5,111 nucleotides of DNA, taken from Brevundimonas sp. (lineage in GTDB: Bacteria; Pseudomonadota; Alphaproteobacteria; Caulobacterales; Caulobacteraceae). Positions 1-5,111 of this stretch are shown one piece after another. How positions within the stretch are numbered: the first letter of the stretch is position 1; every line of letters starts with the position of its first letter. A program made the position numbers and the translations under genes. The notes under the pieces are model-generated. The model did no database searches and was not told the DNA's origin. It saw only the letters and a list, made by a program, of their open reading frames with translations. Location: NCBI RefSeq assembly GCF_031082345.1, contig NZ_JAVHLH010000203.1, positions 1 through 5,111 on the forward strand. The letters are read 5' to 3'.

Positions 1-258
1 CCGGCCAGGCCCCCGGCCGCGGCCGGCCTGATCATCCCCCTGCTCGGCGGGCGGCTGATGGGCGGCAGCCTCGACCTGCTGGCCGGCCGCTTTCCGTCGT
101 CGCGCCTGAGCCTCGACCCGATCGGCGCCGTATTCGGGGAGACCGGCTTCGGGCCCGTCAGCCAGGTGGTCACGGGCGGGATCGAGGGCCTGCTGTTCGG
201 CGGCTGCGTGGTCGGGGCCATGACCCTGGCGCGCCGGCTGACGACGTCTCGAGGCTGA
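1..258 (+). CDS. C-terminal end of an unrecognised, probably membrane-associated protein (5' end outside window)
   Basis: The frame is open from the first base to a TGA at 256-258, giving 85 residues of a protein that starts upstream. An internal ATG at 58 is in frame, but I do not take it as the start because the frame continues to the window edge with the same GC-rich third positions. The fragment is rich in Gly, Leu and Val. It has a hydrophobic stretch at residues 9-16 (GLIIPLLG) and another near the C-terminus (GLLFGGCVVGAMTLA), which is followed by basic residues (RRL). This fits a membrane protein with a short cytoplasmic tail. No catalytic motif is visible and I do not recognise the family. 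The gene converges on the membrane-protein gene on the other strand. Reading frame fairly sure; function unknown. Confidence 0.6.
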   Translation, partial: PARPPAAAGLIIPLLGGRLMGGSLDLLAGRFPSSRLSLDPIGAVFGETGFGPVSQVVTGGIEGLLFGGCVVGAMTLARRLTTSRG

Positions 259-261
259 GGC

Positions 262-672
262 CTAGAGCCAGGCCCCGGTGGTCATCATCGCCCCGAACAG
301 GGCGGCGACCATGGCGAGGGCGAAATTGACCAGACAGAGTCCCGCCACCGGCCATCGCGCCCGTCTCGCCCTGAAGACGGCCCAGACGCTCAGCGCCAGG
401 GTGACGCCGAGCATCAGCACTCCCCACGGCTCGGCATGAAAGCCGGTCTGCGGTCCGGTCTCCCGCCAGTGCCAGCCGGCCCAGATCGTCAGCGCGATCC
501 ACGGCAGGGGCGTCAGCAGGACCGGCCACACCGCCGCCCACGCCGGGCGGCAGGCGACGGTCCAGACGATCAAGGCGATCGGCAGGAGGACAAAGATCAG
601 GCCGAAGGACGTGCCCGTCAGCTGGCTGACGATCATCAGCGGCGCCGTCAGGGCTCGTTCCAGCCTGTCCAC
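262..672 (-). CDS. Small four-helix integral membrane protein of unknown function
   Basis: This encodes 136 residues. Hydrophobic segments lie at about 22-41, 44-66, 83-101 and 108-131, predicting four membrane helices. Basic residues (RARRAR, 101-106) lie between helices 3 and 4. The region between helices 2 and 3 (HWRETGPQTGFHAEPW) is polar and contains two His and several Trp. No known catalytic motif is seen. The start is GTG at 670-672: a TAG lies immediately upstream in frame, so nothing longer is possible, and GGTGAGG sits 6 nt upstream. A later ATG at residue 13 would cut into the N-terminal region and lacks this site. The gene lies 8 nt after the M28 peptidase stop and is almost certainly co-transcribed with it. 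That suggests, without proving, a shared envelope role. Confidence 0.8.
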   Translation of the reverse strand: MDRLERALTAPLMIVSQLTGTSFGLIFVLLPIALIVWTVACRPAWAAVWPVLLTPLPWIALTIWAGWHWRETGPQTGFHAEPWGVLMLGVTLALSVWAVFRARRARWPVAGLCLVNFALAMVAALFGAMMTTGAWL

Positions 673-678
673 CTAGTA

Positions 679-685
679 CCTCACC
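679..685 (-). promoter_or_regulatory. Shine-Dalgarno for the small membrane protein, containing the upstream gene's stop codon
   Basis: On the minus strand the sequence reads GGTGAGG, then TACTAG, then the GTG start. The TGA at 681-683 that ends the M28 peptidase forms the centre of this ribosome-binding site. A ribosome terminating on the peptidase therefore sits on the initiation site of the next gene, the classic arrangement for translational coupling. The site also fixes the GTG start choice. Confidence 0.7.
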
Positions 686-2282
686 AGGCGAACGGATCGG
701 TCGGCCGGGGCCGGGTCGGCATCGGCATGCGCGGCAGGGGCTCGTCGCTGTTGGCGGCGTTGAGCAGGAAGCTGGCGAGGATCACCGCCGCCTGGCGCAG
801 GTCGGCCGGCCGCAGGTGGTCGTAGCTGTCGATCGAGGTGTGATGCAGCCGGCTGCCGTAGTCGAGCGGGTCCTGGATGAACTGGTAGCCCGGGATGCCG
901 ACGGTCTGCATATAGACGTGGTCGGTGCCGCCCGAAGGCCGCAGGGACACGGTCGAGGCCCCCATGCTGTCGAAGGGCTCGAGCCACGCCTCGAAGATCG
1001 GCGCCGCCGCGATATTGCCCTCGGCGTTGATGCCGCGGATCTTGCCCGAGCCGTTGTCGAGGTTGAAGTAGGCGACCAGATCGCCATAGCCGGGGCGCGG
1101 CTGGATTGGCCAGCGCTGGCGCCAGGTGCGGTTGTTCGGCAGGGCGTCCAGTTCCGGGTCGCCCAGCGGGGCGCGGGTGGCGAGGTATTTGTCGACATAG
1201 GCCAGGGAGCCGTGCAGCCCCTGCTCCTCGCCGTTCCACAGGGCGAAGCGGATGGTCCGTTTGGGCCGCACGCCCATGGCCCTGAGGATGCGGGCGGCCT
1301 CCATGACCACGGCCGTGCCGGCGGCGTTGTCGACCGCGCCGTCGGACGCCGCCCAGCTGTCGAAATGGGCCCCGGCCATGACGTATTCGCCGGAACGATC
1401 CGTACCCGGAATGTCGGCCAAGACGTTGTAGGCGTTGACGTCCTCGTCGTGGAAGCGGACCTCGCTCATCAGCTCGAGGATCGGCGTGGCGTCGGTCTTC
1501 GACAGGCGGGCGAGGCGGCGATAGTCCTCGGCGGCCAGTTCGAAGCCCGGGACGGTCGGCGTGGCCCCGACGCGGTGGGTGTAGCCGGCGCCGTGCAGCA
1601 GACCGCCGTCCCGATACGACATCCTGACCCAGGCGAGGGCCCCCTCCTCCGCCAGGAATTCGTCCAGCCGCAGGGCGAACTCGGTCTCGCCCAGGCGGTC
1701 GGTCGAGGGCTCGGAGTGGTTCGGAAGGACGTAGGTGTTGCGGTCGCGCAGCTCCTCGTCGGTCCAGCGGCGGAAGAAGGGCTCGGTCGGCTCAGAGCCG
1801 GTGTCGGGCTTCGTCATCATGACGATCTTGCCGCCCAGCTTGCCACGCCATGCGGCGAAGTCGCCAGGGTTGGTCATCGGGGCGACGACGACCTCGCCGC
1901 TGATCTCGCCGCCGTCGGTGCCGGGCGTCCAGGCCACGGGGATGACGCGCAGGTCCAGCGGACGCGGTTCGATCATCCGGGCGCTGGCCCGGACAACGGA
2001 CCAGCCGCGGCCGAACTCGAACGGGTCGGCGCGGACGTTGGACAGGCCCCAGTCGCGGAAGCGCTGCTGGGTCCAGGCCTCGGCCTGACGCATCCGGGGC
2101 GAGTTGGTCATCCGGCCGCCGATCCGGTCAGTCAGCCAGGCGGCGGTCTCCATCACCTCGCTGTGGTTGAAGCCCTGATCGATGATGCGGTTGATGGCGA
2201 CGCGGTCGACCGCCTGGGCGGAGACGACGGCGGGTACGGCGAAGGCGATGGCGGTCGCGGACAACAAGGCGGCCAGACGCAT
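681..2282 (-). CDS. Secreted M28-family zinc metallopeptidase with PA-like inserted region
   Basis: This encodes 533 residues. An N-terminal signal peptide (hydrophobic 3-20, likely cleavage after VSA-22 or AQA-24) sends it to the periplasm or outside. Residues about 115-260 resemble the protease-associated region of such peptidases (SGEVVVAPMTNPGD, then GGKIVMMTKP). The catalytic M28 domain follows: H306 and D308 (GAHFDSW), bridging D318 (GAVDNAAG), E352-E353 (WNGEEQGLHGS; the first is the expected catalytic base), D409 (FNLDNGSG), GGTDH at 451-455, and H481 (HHTSIDSYD). All five expected metal ligands of the di-zinc aminopeptidase/carboxypeptidase fold are therefore present and it should be active. 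Exact substrate is unknown; M28 members remove single residues from peptides. Start: the frame is open 34 codons further, but ATG 2280-2282 has AGGGGAG 5 nt upstream and begins the signal peptide. The last 19 residues are Pro/Arg/Met-rich. It is coupled to the downstream membrane protein. Confidence 0.93.
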   Translation of the reverse strand: MRLAALLSATAIAFAVPAVVSAQAVDRVAINRIIDQGFNHSEVMETAAWLTDRIGGRMTNSPRMRQAEAWTQQRFRDWGLSNVRADPFEFGRGWSVVRASARMIEPRPLDLRVIPVAWTPGTDGGEISGEVVVAPMTNPGDFAAWRGKLGGKIVMMTKPDTGSEPTEPFFRRWTDEELRDRNTYVLPNHSEPSTDRLGETEFALRLDEFLAEEGALAWVRMSYRDGGLLHGAGYTHRVGATPTVPGFELAAEDYRRLARLSKTDATPILELMSEVRFHDEDVNAYNVLADIPGTDRSGEYVMAGAHFDSWAASDGAVDNAAGTAVVMEAARILRAMGVRPKRTIRFALWNGEEQGLHGSLAYVDKYLATRAPLGDPELDALPNNRTWRQRWPIQPRPGYGDLVAYFNLDNGSGKIRGINAEGNIAAAPIFEAWLEPFDSMGASTVSLRPSGGTDHVYMQTVGIPGYQFIQDPLDYGSRLHHTSIDSYDHLRPADLRQAAVILASFLLNAANSDEPLPRMPMPTRPRPTDPFAW

Positions 2283-2287
2283 GGATG

Positions 2288-2294
2288 CTCCCCT
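2288..2294 (-). promoter_or_regulatory. Shine-Dalgarno that decides the M28 peptidase start
   Basis: The minus strand reads AGGGGAG, then CATCC, then ATG. The 5-nt spacing is good, and the ATG is immediately followed by a typical signal peptide. This rules out the in-frame ATG near 2384, which would fall inside the tsf terminator hairpin. Confidence 0.75.
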
Positions 2295-2312
2295 GAATCG
2301 TTGCTGACCGCG

Positions 2313-2341
2313 ATATGACGCGATCAAGCGGGGCAGTGCAA
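2313..2341 (-). promoter_or_regulatory. Weak candidate promoter for the M28 peptidase pair
   Basis: On the minus strand TTGCAC (2341-2336) is followed after 17 nt by TCATAT (2318-2313). The -35 element resembles TTGACA; the -10 is poor. Transcription would start near 2306 and give a leader of roughly 25 nt. The location fits, because the tsf terminator lies just upstream and the pair needs its own promoter. The sequence match alone is not convincing. Confidence 0.3.
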
Positions 2342-2364
2342 AGGCGGAGTGTGCGCGCCATGCG

Positions 2365-2398
2365 AAAAGGGGCCGGCGACCCAAGCCGCCGACCCCTT
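2365..2398 (-). terminator. Intrinsic terminator of the rpsB-tsf operon
   Basis: On the minus strand AAGGGGTCGGCG (2398-2387) pairs with CGCCGGCCCCTT (2378-2367) across an 8-nt loop, giving a 12-bp stem with one G-U pair. The 3' arm runs into TTTT (2368-2365). It begins 29 nt after the tsf stop. The U tract is short, as is common in GC-rich genomes. On the plus strand the hairpin is followed only by TTCG, so the signal points in the minus direction. Confidence 0.8.
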
Positions 2399-2427
2399 CG
2401 ATCGATCATCCCCGGAGGGAGGTGGCC

Positions 2428-3369
2428 TTAAGCGCCGCCGGTCATCGAGGCGACTTCCGAAGCGAAGTCGGGGCCCTCGACCTTTTCGACGCCTTCGCCG
2501 AGGGCGAGGCGGACGAAGCCGGCCAGGTGCAGGCCGGGGTGGCCCAGTTCCTTGCCGGTGTCGGCGACCAGCTGTTCGATGGTCACGTCCGGGTTCATCA
2601 CGAACGGCTGCTTGGTCAGGACAACGTCCTTCTGGAATTTGGCGATCTGGCCCGAGACGATCTTGTCGATCATCGCTTCGGGGCGGCCTTCTTCCTTCGC
2701 CTTGTCGGTCAGGACCTGGCGTTCCTTCTCGATGGCCGCCGGGTCGAGGTCGTCGGTGTTGAGCGACAGCGGGGCCGTGGCGGCCACGTGCATGGCGATC
2801 TTGCGGCCCAGTTCGCGCAGGGCGGCCTTGTCGCCGCCGCCGTGCAGGGCGACCAGCACGCCGATGCGGCCGAGGCCCGGCGACACGGCGTTGTGGACGT
2901 AGGAGGCGACCACGCCCTCGTCGACCGACAGGCGGGCGGCGCGGCGCAGCTGCATGTTCTCGCCGACGGTGGCGATCAGCTGGGTGACCTCGTCCTGGAC
3001 GGTCTTGCCGGTTTCCAGCTCGGCGCCGTGCAGGCCCTCGACCGAGGCGTGCTCGAGGCCCAGTTCGGCGAATTTCTTGGCGGCGTTCTGGAACAGCTCG
3101 TTGCGGGCGACGAAGTCGGTCTCGGCGTTGAACTCGATGGCGGCGCCGACTTCGCCGGCTCCAACTTCCTTCGAGGCCACGGCGACGAGGCCTTCGGCGG
3201 CGACGCGGTCGGCCTTCTTGGCGGCCTTGGACAGGCCCTTGGCGCGCAGCCAGTCGATCGCGGCGTTGATGTCGCCGTCGGTTTCCTGAAGGGCCTTCTT
3301 GCAATCCATCATGCCGACGCCGGACTTGGCGCGCAGTTCCATCACGAGGGCGGCGGTGATCTCGGCCAT
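2428..3369 (-). CDS. tsf: Elongation factor Ts
   Basis: EF-Ts is the cytoplasmic guanine-nucleotide exchange factor that recycles EF-Tu from its GDP to its GTP form. The 313-residue product has the expected order of parts. Residues 1-45 are the UBA-like N-terminal domain, with the EF-Ts signature [16 protein letters not shown] at 12-27. The core begins with the second signature, FNAETDFVA (80-88), whose D85-F86 correspond to the Asp-Phe pair that pushes into EF-Tu and disturbs Mg2+ binding. The remaining core holds the charged helical dimerisation/coiled-coil region (about 210-250: [15 protein letters not shown]). It is about 30 residues longer than the E. coli protein, as is usual in alphaproteobacteria. 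ATG 3367-3369 has AAGGAG 7 nt upstream. It is the second gene after rpsB, separated by 93 nt containing a hairpin, and is followed by a terminator. Confidence 0.98.
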   Translation of the reverse strand: MAEITAALVMELRAKSGVGMMDCKKALQETDGDINAAIDWLRAKGLSKAAKKADRVAAEGLVAVASKEVGAGEVGAAIEFNAETDFVARNELFQNAAKKFAELGLEHASVEGLHGAELETGKTVQDEVTQLIATVGENMQLRRAARLSVDEGVVASYVHNAVSPGLGRIGVLVALHGGGDKAALRELGRKIAMHVAATAPLSLNTDDLDPAAIEKERQVLTDKAKEEGRPEAMIDKIVSGQIAKFQKDVVLTKQPFVMNPDVTIEQLVADTGKELGHPGLHLAGFVRLALGEGVEKVEGPDFASEVASMTGGA

Positions 3370-3401
3370 GGGTAGTCTCCTTGGGTATGCGTATGCGGGA
3401 A

Positions 3402-3429
3402 CGGCCGGACCCTTTGCCAGGTCCGGCCG
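3402..3429 (-). promoter_or_regulatory. Perfect 10-bp hairpin in the rpsB-tsf intercistronic gap
   Basis: On the minus strand CGGCCGGACC (3429-3420), an 8-nt loop TGGCAAAG, and GGTCCGGCCG (3411-3402) form an uninterrupted 10-bp stem, nine pairs in ten being GC. It is followed by TTCCCGCATACG, so there is no real U tract. It lies between the rpsB stop (3463) and the tsf ribosome-binding site (3377-3382). Likely roles are a partial terminator/attenuator, a barrier to 3' exonucleases that stabilises the rpsB message, or a processing site that adjusts the S2:EF-Ts ratio. Structure seen; role inferred. Confidence 0.6.
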
Positions 3430-3462
3430 CGTATTCAGTTCGCCGTCGATGGGAAGCGGGGC

Positions 3463-4461
3463 TTAGACCGCGGCCTTCTCGGTTTCGACGGCGTCGTTGG
3501 CGTCCGACGTCGCTTGCTGGGCGGCTTCGTCGGCGACCGGCGGCTCTTCAGCGTCGGCCTTGGCGGCCTTGGCGGCCGGAGCCTTCTTGGCGGGAGCCTC
3601 GGCGGCGGGGGCTTCAGCGGTCGGGGTTTCGGCGGCGGCGATCATTTCCTCGGCCACGGCTTCCGTGCCGGCCGGAGCGGCGTCTTCAGCCTTGGCCTTG
3701 GGGGCCTTGGCTTCGCGCAGCATCGGCTCGTCCGGGTTCTCCGAGGCGCCCAGGTCCACGCCCGACGAGGCGGCGCCGGCGGCGAGGCCGTCCAGCACGG
3801 CGTCGGCGATCAGGTCGCAGTAGGTCTGGATGGCGCGGGCGGCGTCGTCGTTGCCCGGGATCGGATAGGTGATGCCGTCCGGATCCGAGTTGGTGTCGAG
3901 GATGGCGATGATCGGGATGTTCAGCTTGCGGGCCTCAAGGATGGCGATGGCCTCCTTGTTGGTGTCGATCACGAACATGATGTCGGGGATGCCGCCCATG
4001 TCCTTGATGCCGCCCAGCGACAGCTCGAGCTTGTCCTTCTCGCGCTGCAGGTTCAGCAGCTCCTTCTTGACCCGGCCTTCGCCGCCGGCTTCCAGCAGGC
4101 CTTCCAGCTCGCGCAGGCGGGCGATCGAGCCCGACACGGTGCGCCAGTTGGTCAGGGTGCCGCCGAGCCAGCGGTTGTTCATATAGTACTGGGCGCAGCG
4201 CTGGGCGGCCTCGGCCACCGGATCGGCGGCCTGGCGCTTGGTGCCGACGAACAGGACGCGACCGCCCTTGGCGGCGACCTCGCGCACGGCGACCAGCGCC
4301 TGGTGCATGAGCGGGATCGACTGCGACAGGTCGATGATGTGGATGTTCGAGCGCGATCCGAAGATGTAGCGCTCCATCTTCGGGTTCCACCGGTGCGTCT
4401 GGTGGCCGAAGTGGGCGCCGGCTTCGAGCAGCGAACGCATGGAGAATTCAGGCAGAGCCAT
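3463..4461 (-). CDS. rpsB: 30S ribosomal protein S2 with long Ala-rich C-terminal extension
   Basis: S2 binds late to the 30S subunit at the head-body junction near the platform and is needed, with S1, for normal initiation. The 332-residue product carries both family signatures: the N-terminal block [19 protein letters not shown] (11-29), and the second pattern starting at P159 (PDIMFVID) and continuing through E170, E176 and N181-I-P183. The block [12 protein letters not shown] (95-106) is also characteristic. The coiled-coil segment about 115-150 is charged and helical. The conserved fold ends near 233. Residues about 237-332 are an extension not found in the 241-residue E. coli protein: about 40% Ala in its last 82 residues, mixed with Lys, Glu and Pro, and without aromatics there. 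Start ATG 4459-4461 has AAAGGA 9 nt upstream and gives the family N-terminus (MALPEF); the 57 in-frame codons further upstream cover leader and promoter and are not coding. First gene of the rpsB-tsf operon. Confidence 0.97.
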   Translation of the reverse strand: MALPEFSMRSLLEAGAHFGHQTHRWNPKMERYIFGSRSNIHIIDLSQSIPLMHQALVAVREVAAKGGRVLFVGTKRQAADPVAEAAQRCAQYYMNNRWLGGTLTNWRTVSGSIARLRELEGLLEAGGEGRVKKELLNLQREKDKLELSLGGIKDMGGIPDIMFVIDTNKEAIAILEARKLNIPIIAILDTNSDPDGITYPIPGNDDAARAIQTYCDLIADAVLDGLAAGAASSGVDLGASENPDEPMLREAKAPKAKAEDAAPAGTEAVAEEMIAAAETPTAEAPAAEAPAKKAPAAKAAKADAEEPPVADEAAQQATSDANDAVETEKAAV

Positions 4462-4470
4462 GAGGGGTAG

Positions 4471-4476
4471 TCCTTT
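4471..4476 (-). promoter_or_regulatory. Shine-Dalgarno of rpsB
   Basis: The minus strand reads AAAGGA followed by CTACCCCTC and the ATG. The 9-nt spacing is at the long end of normal. The site directly abuts the 3' strand of the leader helix at 4477-4482, so folding of the leader could affect ribosome access. Confidence 0.7.
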
Positions 4477-4523
4477 ATCCGATTGATCCGCCGCAGGCGC
4501 TGTAAAGACCGAAGTCCTCGGAT
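4477..4523 (-). promoter_or_regulatory. Candidate structured rpsB leader (three-way junction next to the ribosome-binding site)
   Basis: On the minus-strand RNA, ATCCGA (4523-4518) pairs with TCGGAT (4482-4477) to form closing helix P1. Inside it are two hairpins. GGAC-UUCG-GUCU (4517-4506) carries a C(UUCG)G tetraloop, an exceptionally stable loop type, and starts directly where P1 ends, allowing coaxial stacking. CGCC-UGC-GGCG (4499-4489) is the second. The fold ends one base before the AAAGGA site. In E. coli, S2 represses its own rpsB-tsf message through a leader structure. That this leader does the same here is inference; it does not look like a copy of the enterobacterial one. Confidence 0.45.
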
Positions 4524-4579
4524 TGGAGCGGACAGGATTTCTCCCCGGCCGCGCCACGCCTGCGTGTGAAGTGGGCGGG

Positions 4580-4608
4580 CATGTAGGCCGGATGGGGGGA
4601 AAAGGCAA
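4580..4608 (-). promoter_or_regulatory. Candidate housekeeping promoter of rpsB-tsf
   Basis: On the minus strand TTGCCT (4608-4603) and TACATG (4585-4580) are separated by 17 nt; CTACAT one base earlier would give 16 nt. The preceding C (CTTG) and the C/GC-rich spacer resemble promoters of alphaproteobacterial translation genes. Transcription would begin near 4573, giving a leader of about 110 nt that contains the three-way junction. No better pair is seen between the divergent genes. Confidence 0.55.
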
Positions 4609-4661
4609 GCGGCGCGGCGGCGATCTCGCCACCGTCGCATAACGGCGCTATGGTTAAGGTC

Positions 4662-4668
4662 GGGAGGG
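4662..4668 (+). promoter_or_regulatory. Shine-Dalgarno of the divergent exported-protein gene
   Basis: GGGAGGG lies 8 nt before ATG 4677-4679. It favours this start over the in-frame ATG at 4650-4652, which would add nine codons (MVKVGRDQT) and has no purine-rich site before it. Confidence 0.6.
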
Positions 4669-4676
4669 ACCAGACC

Positions 4677-5111
4677 ATGAGCATCCGCAACTGGGCGTTG
4701 GCCGGGGGCGCGATCGCCGCCGCCGCCGTGGCGGGAGTCGCCACTTCGCAGCAGCCGCCCCCGTCGCCGGTCGCCGCCACCCAGGTCGTCCTGACCCGAA
4801 GCCGCGTCGACAACGCGGCGCTGGCGCAGGCGCGGCAAGACCCCGTGGCGGCGCGGCTGCGCGGGGTGCTGGCGCAGGGCAAGAGCCCGGACTTCATGCA
4901 GCGGGTCAACGCCTCGGCCGTGCCGGTGCTGGCCCCGGCCGACCCGGCCCTGCTGGCCTCGGCCGAGTTCGACGGCGGCGACGGCTTCTACATGCTGACG
5001 GTCCAGCGTGGCGAACGGATCATCGAGATCTACGGCGCGACCAAGGCCTTCCGGTCGCCGCTGGCGGCGCCCGCCCCGCAGACAGCGCCGGCCACGACGG
5101 CCGCTCCCGCG
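4677..5111 (+). CDS. N-terminal part of an unrecognised exported or membrane-anchored protein (3' end outside window)
   Basis: The frame is open from ATG 4677 to the window edge (145 codons) with strong GC bias at third positions. I do not recognise the family. Residues 1-23 have a basic start (SIRN) and a hydrophobic Ala/Gly-rich core (ALAGGAIAAAAVAGVAT), which reads as a signal peptide or N-terminal anchor with possible cleavage near ATS-24. A Pro-rich linker follows (QQPPPSP). Residues about 35-126 look like a small folded domain: a predicted helical part (NAALAQARQDPVAARLRGVL) and then a strand-rich part (AEFDGGDGFYMLTVQ, RGERIIEIYG). From residue 128 the sequence turns Ala/Pro/Thr-rich (APAPQTAPATTAAPA), suggesting an interdomain linker with more protein beyond the edge. 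It is divergent from rpsB, with 215 nt between the starts. Confidence 0.75.
   Translation, partial: MSIRNWALAGGAIAAAAVAGVATSQQPPPSPVAATQVVLTRSRVDNAALAQARQDPVAARLRGVLAQGKSPDFMQRVNASAVPVLAPADPALLASAEFDGGDGFYMLTVQRGERIIEIYGATKAFRSPLAAPAPQTAPATTAAPA

Noticed and set aside
816..2318. A 500-codon open frame on the plus strand, antisense to the peptidase gene
   Set aside because: It mirrors the codon bias of the M28 gene: in GC-rich coding DNA antisense frames often lack stops. The product shows only Gly/Val/Ala/Arg-rich low-complexity sequence, no recognisable domain, while the minus-strand frame has every M28 metal ligand.
2324..3304. A 326-codon minus-strand frame overlapping tsf, very rich in Arg
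   Set aside because: Arg/Pro/Gly-rich composition is typical of an out-of-frame reading of GC-rich genes; it runs through the tsf terminator.
2422..3375. A 317-codon plus-strand frame antisense to tsf
   Set aside because: It is fully explained by the EF-Ts gene on the minus strand and has no domain or convincing ribosome-binding site.
3385..3396. Tandem GTATGC repeat before tsf
   Set aside because: Only two 6-nt copies; it is likely to be chance and sits outside the SD and the hairpin.
3540..3680. Repetitive GGCGGC/GGCCTTGGCGG-like sequence as a possible DNA repeat array
   Set aside because: It encodes the Ala/Lys/Glu-rich S2 tail; the repetition follows from amino-acid composition, with no regular unit or spacers as in CRISPR or minisatellite arrays.
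3514..4470. A 318-codon plus-strand frame antisense to rpsB
   Set aside because: It is a shadow of rpsB; its Gly-rich sequence is the complement of the S2 Ala-rich tail.
4647..4654. GCTATGGT as a -10 element for the plus-strand gene
   Set aside because: Only the GCTA part fits the Caulobacter-type consensus, no -35 partner is seen, and it would leave almost no leader before the SD.
4475..4909. Minus-strand frames over the start of the exported-protein gene and the rpsB promoter
   Set aside because: They overlap the better supported plus-strand gene starting at 4677 and the rpsB leader, and have no family resemblance.

Overview
The window is high-GC DNA (roughly two-thirds G+C, with G or C at most third codon positions). 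It looks like an alphaproteobacterium, most plausibly from the Caulobacterales (Brevundimonas or Caulobacter relatives). This rests on the character of the EF-Ts and S2 proteins, the Ala-rich S2 tail and the codon bias; the genus is inference.

Layout from left to right. At 1-258 (+) is the 3' end of an unrecognised, probably membrane-associated gene. It converges on a minus-strand pair, and the two stop codons are only 3 nt apart. That pair is a secreted M28-family zinc peptidase (681-2282) followed by a small four-helix membrane protein (262-672), which are translationally coupled: the peptidase stop codon lies inside the Shine-Dalgarno of the next gene. Next comes the translation-elongation operon, also on the minus strand: rpsB (30S protein S2, 3463-4461) followed by tsf (elongation factor Ts, 2428-3369). 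A strong hairpin sits between rpsB and tsf, and a good intrinsic terminator lies 29 nt after tsf. At the right edge a divergent gene for an unrecognised exported protein begins at 4677 (+) and runs off the window.

rpsB-tsf is the core housekeeping unit. A candidate promoter at 4580-4608 would give an mRNA with a leader of about 110 nt. This leader can fold into a compact three-way junction right before the rpsB ribosome-binding site, a reasonable place for S2 feedback control. The terminator after tsf separates the operon from the peptidase pair, which has its own weak candidate promoter. pyrH and frr, which often follow tsf in proteobacteria, are not here.

I see no mobile element, CRISPR array, tRNA, rRNA or defence-like system. 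The points most worth a second look are regulatory: the rpsB leader fold, the intercistronic hairpin and the stop-in-SD coupling. No stretch longer than 300 nt lacks a gene; the longest gap is 4462-4676.
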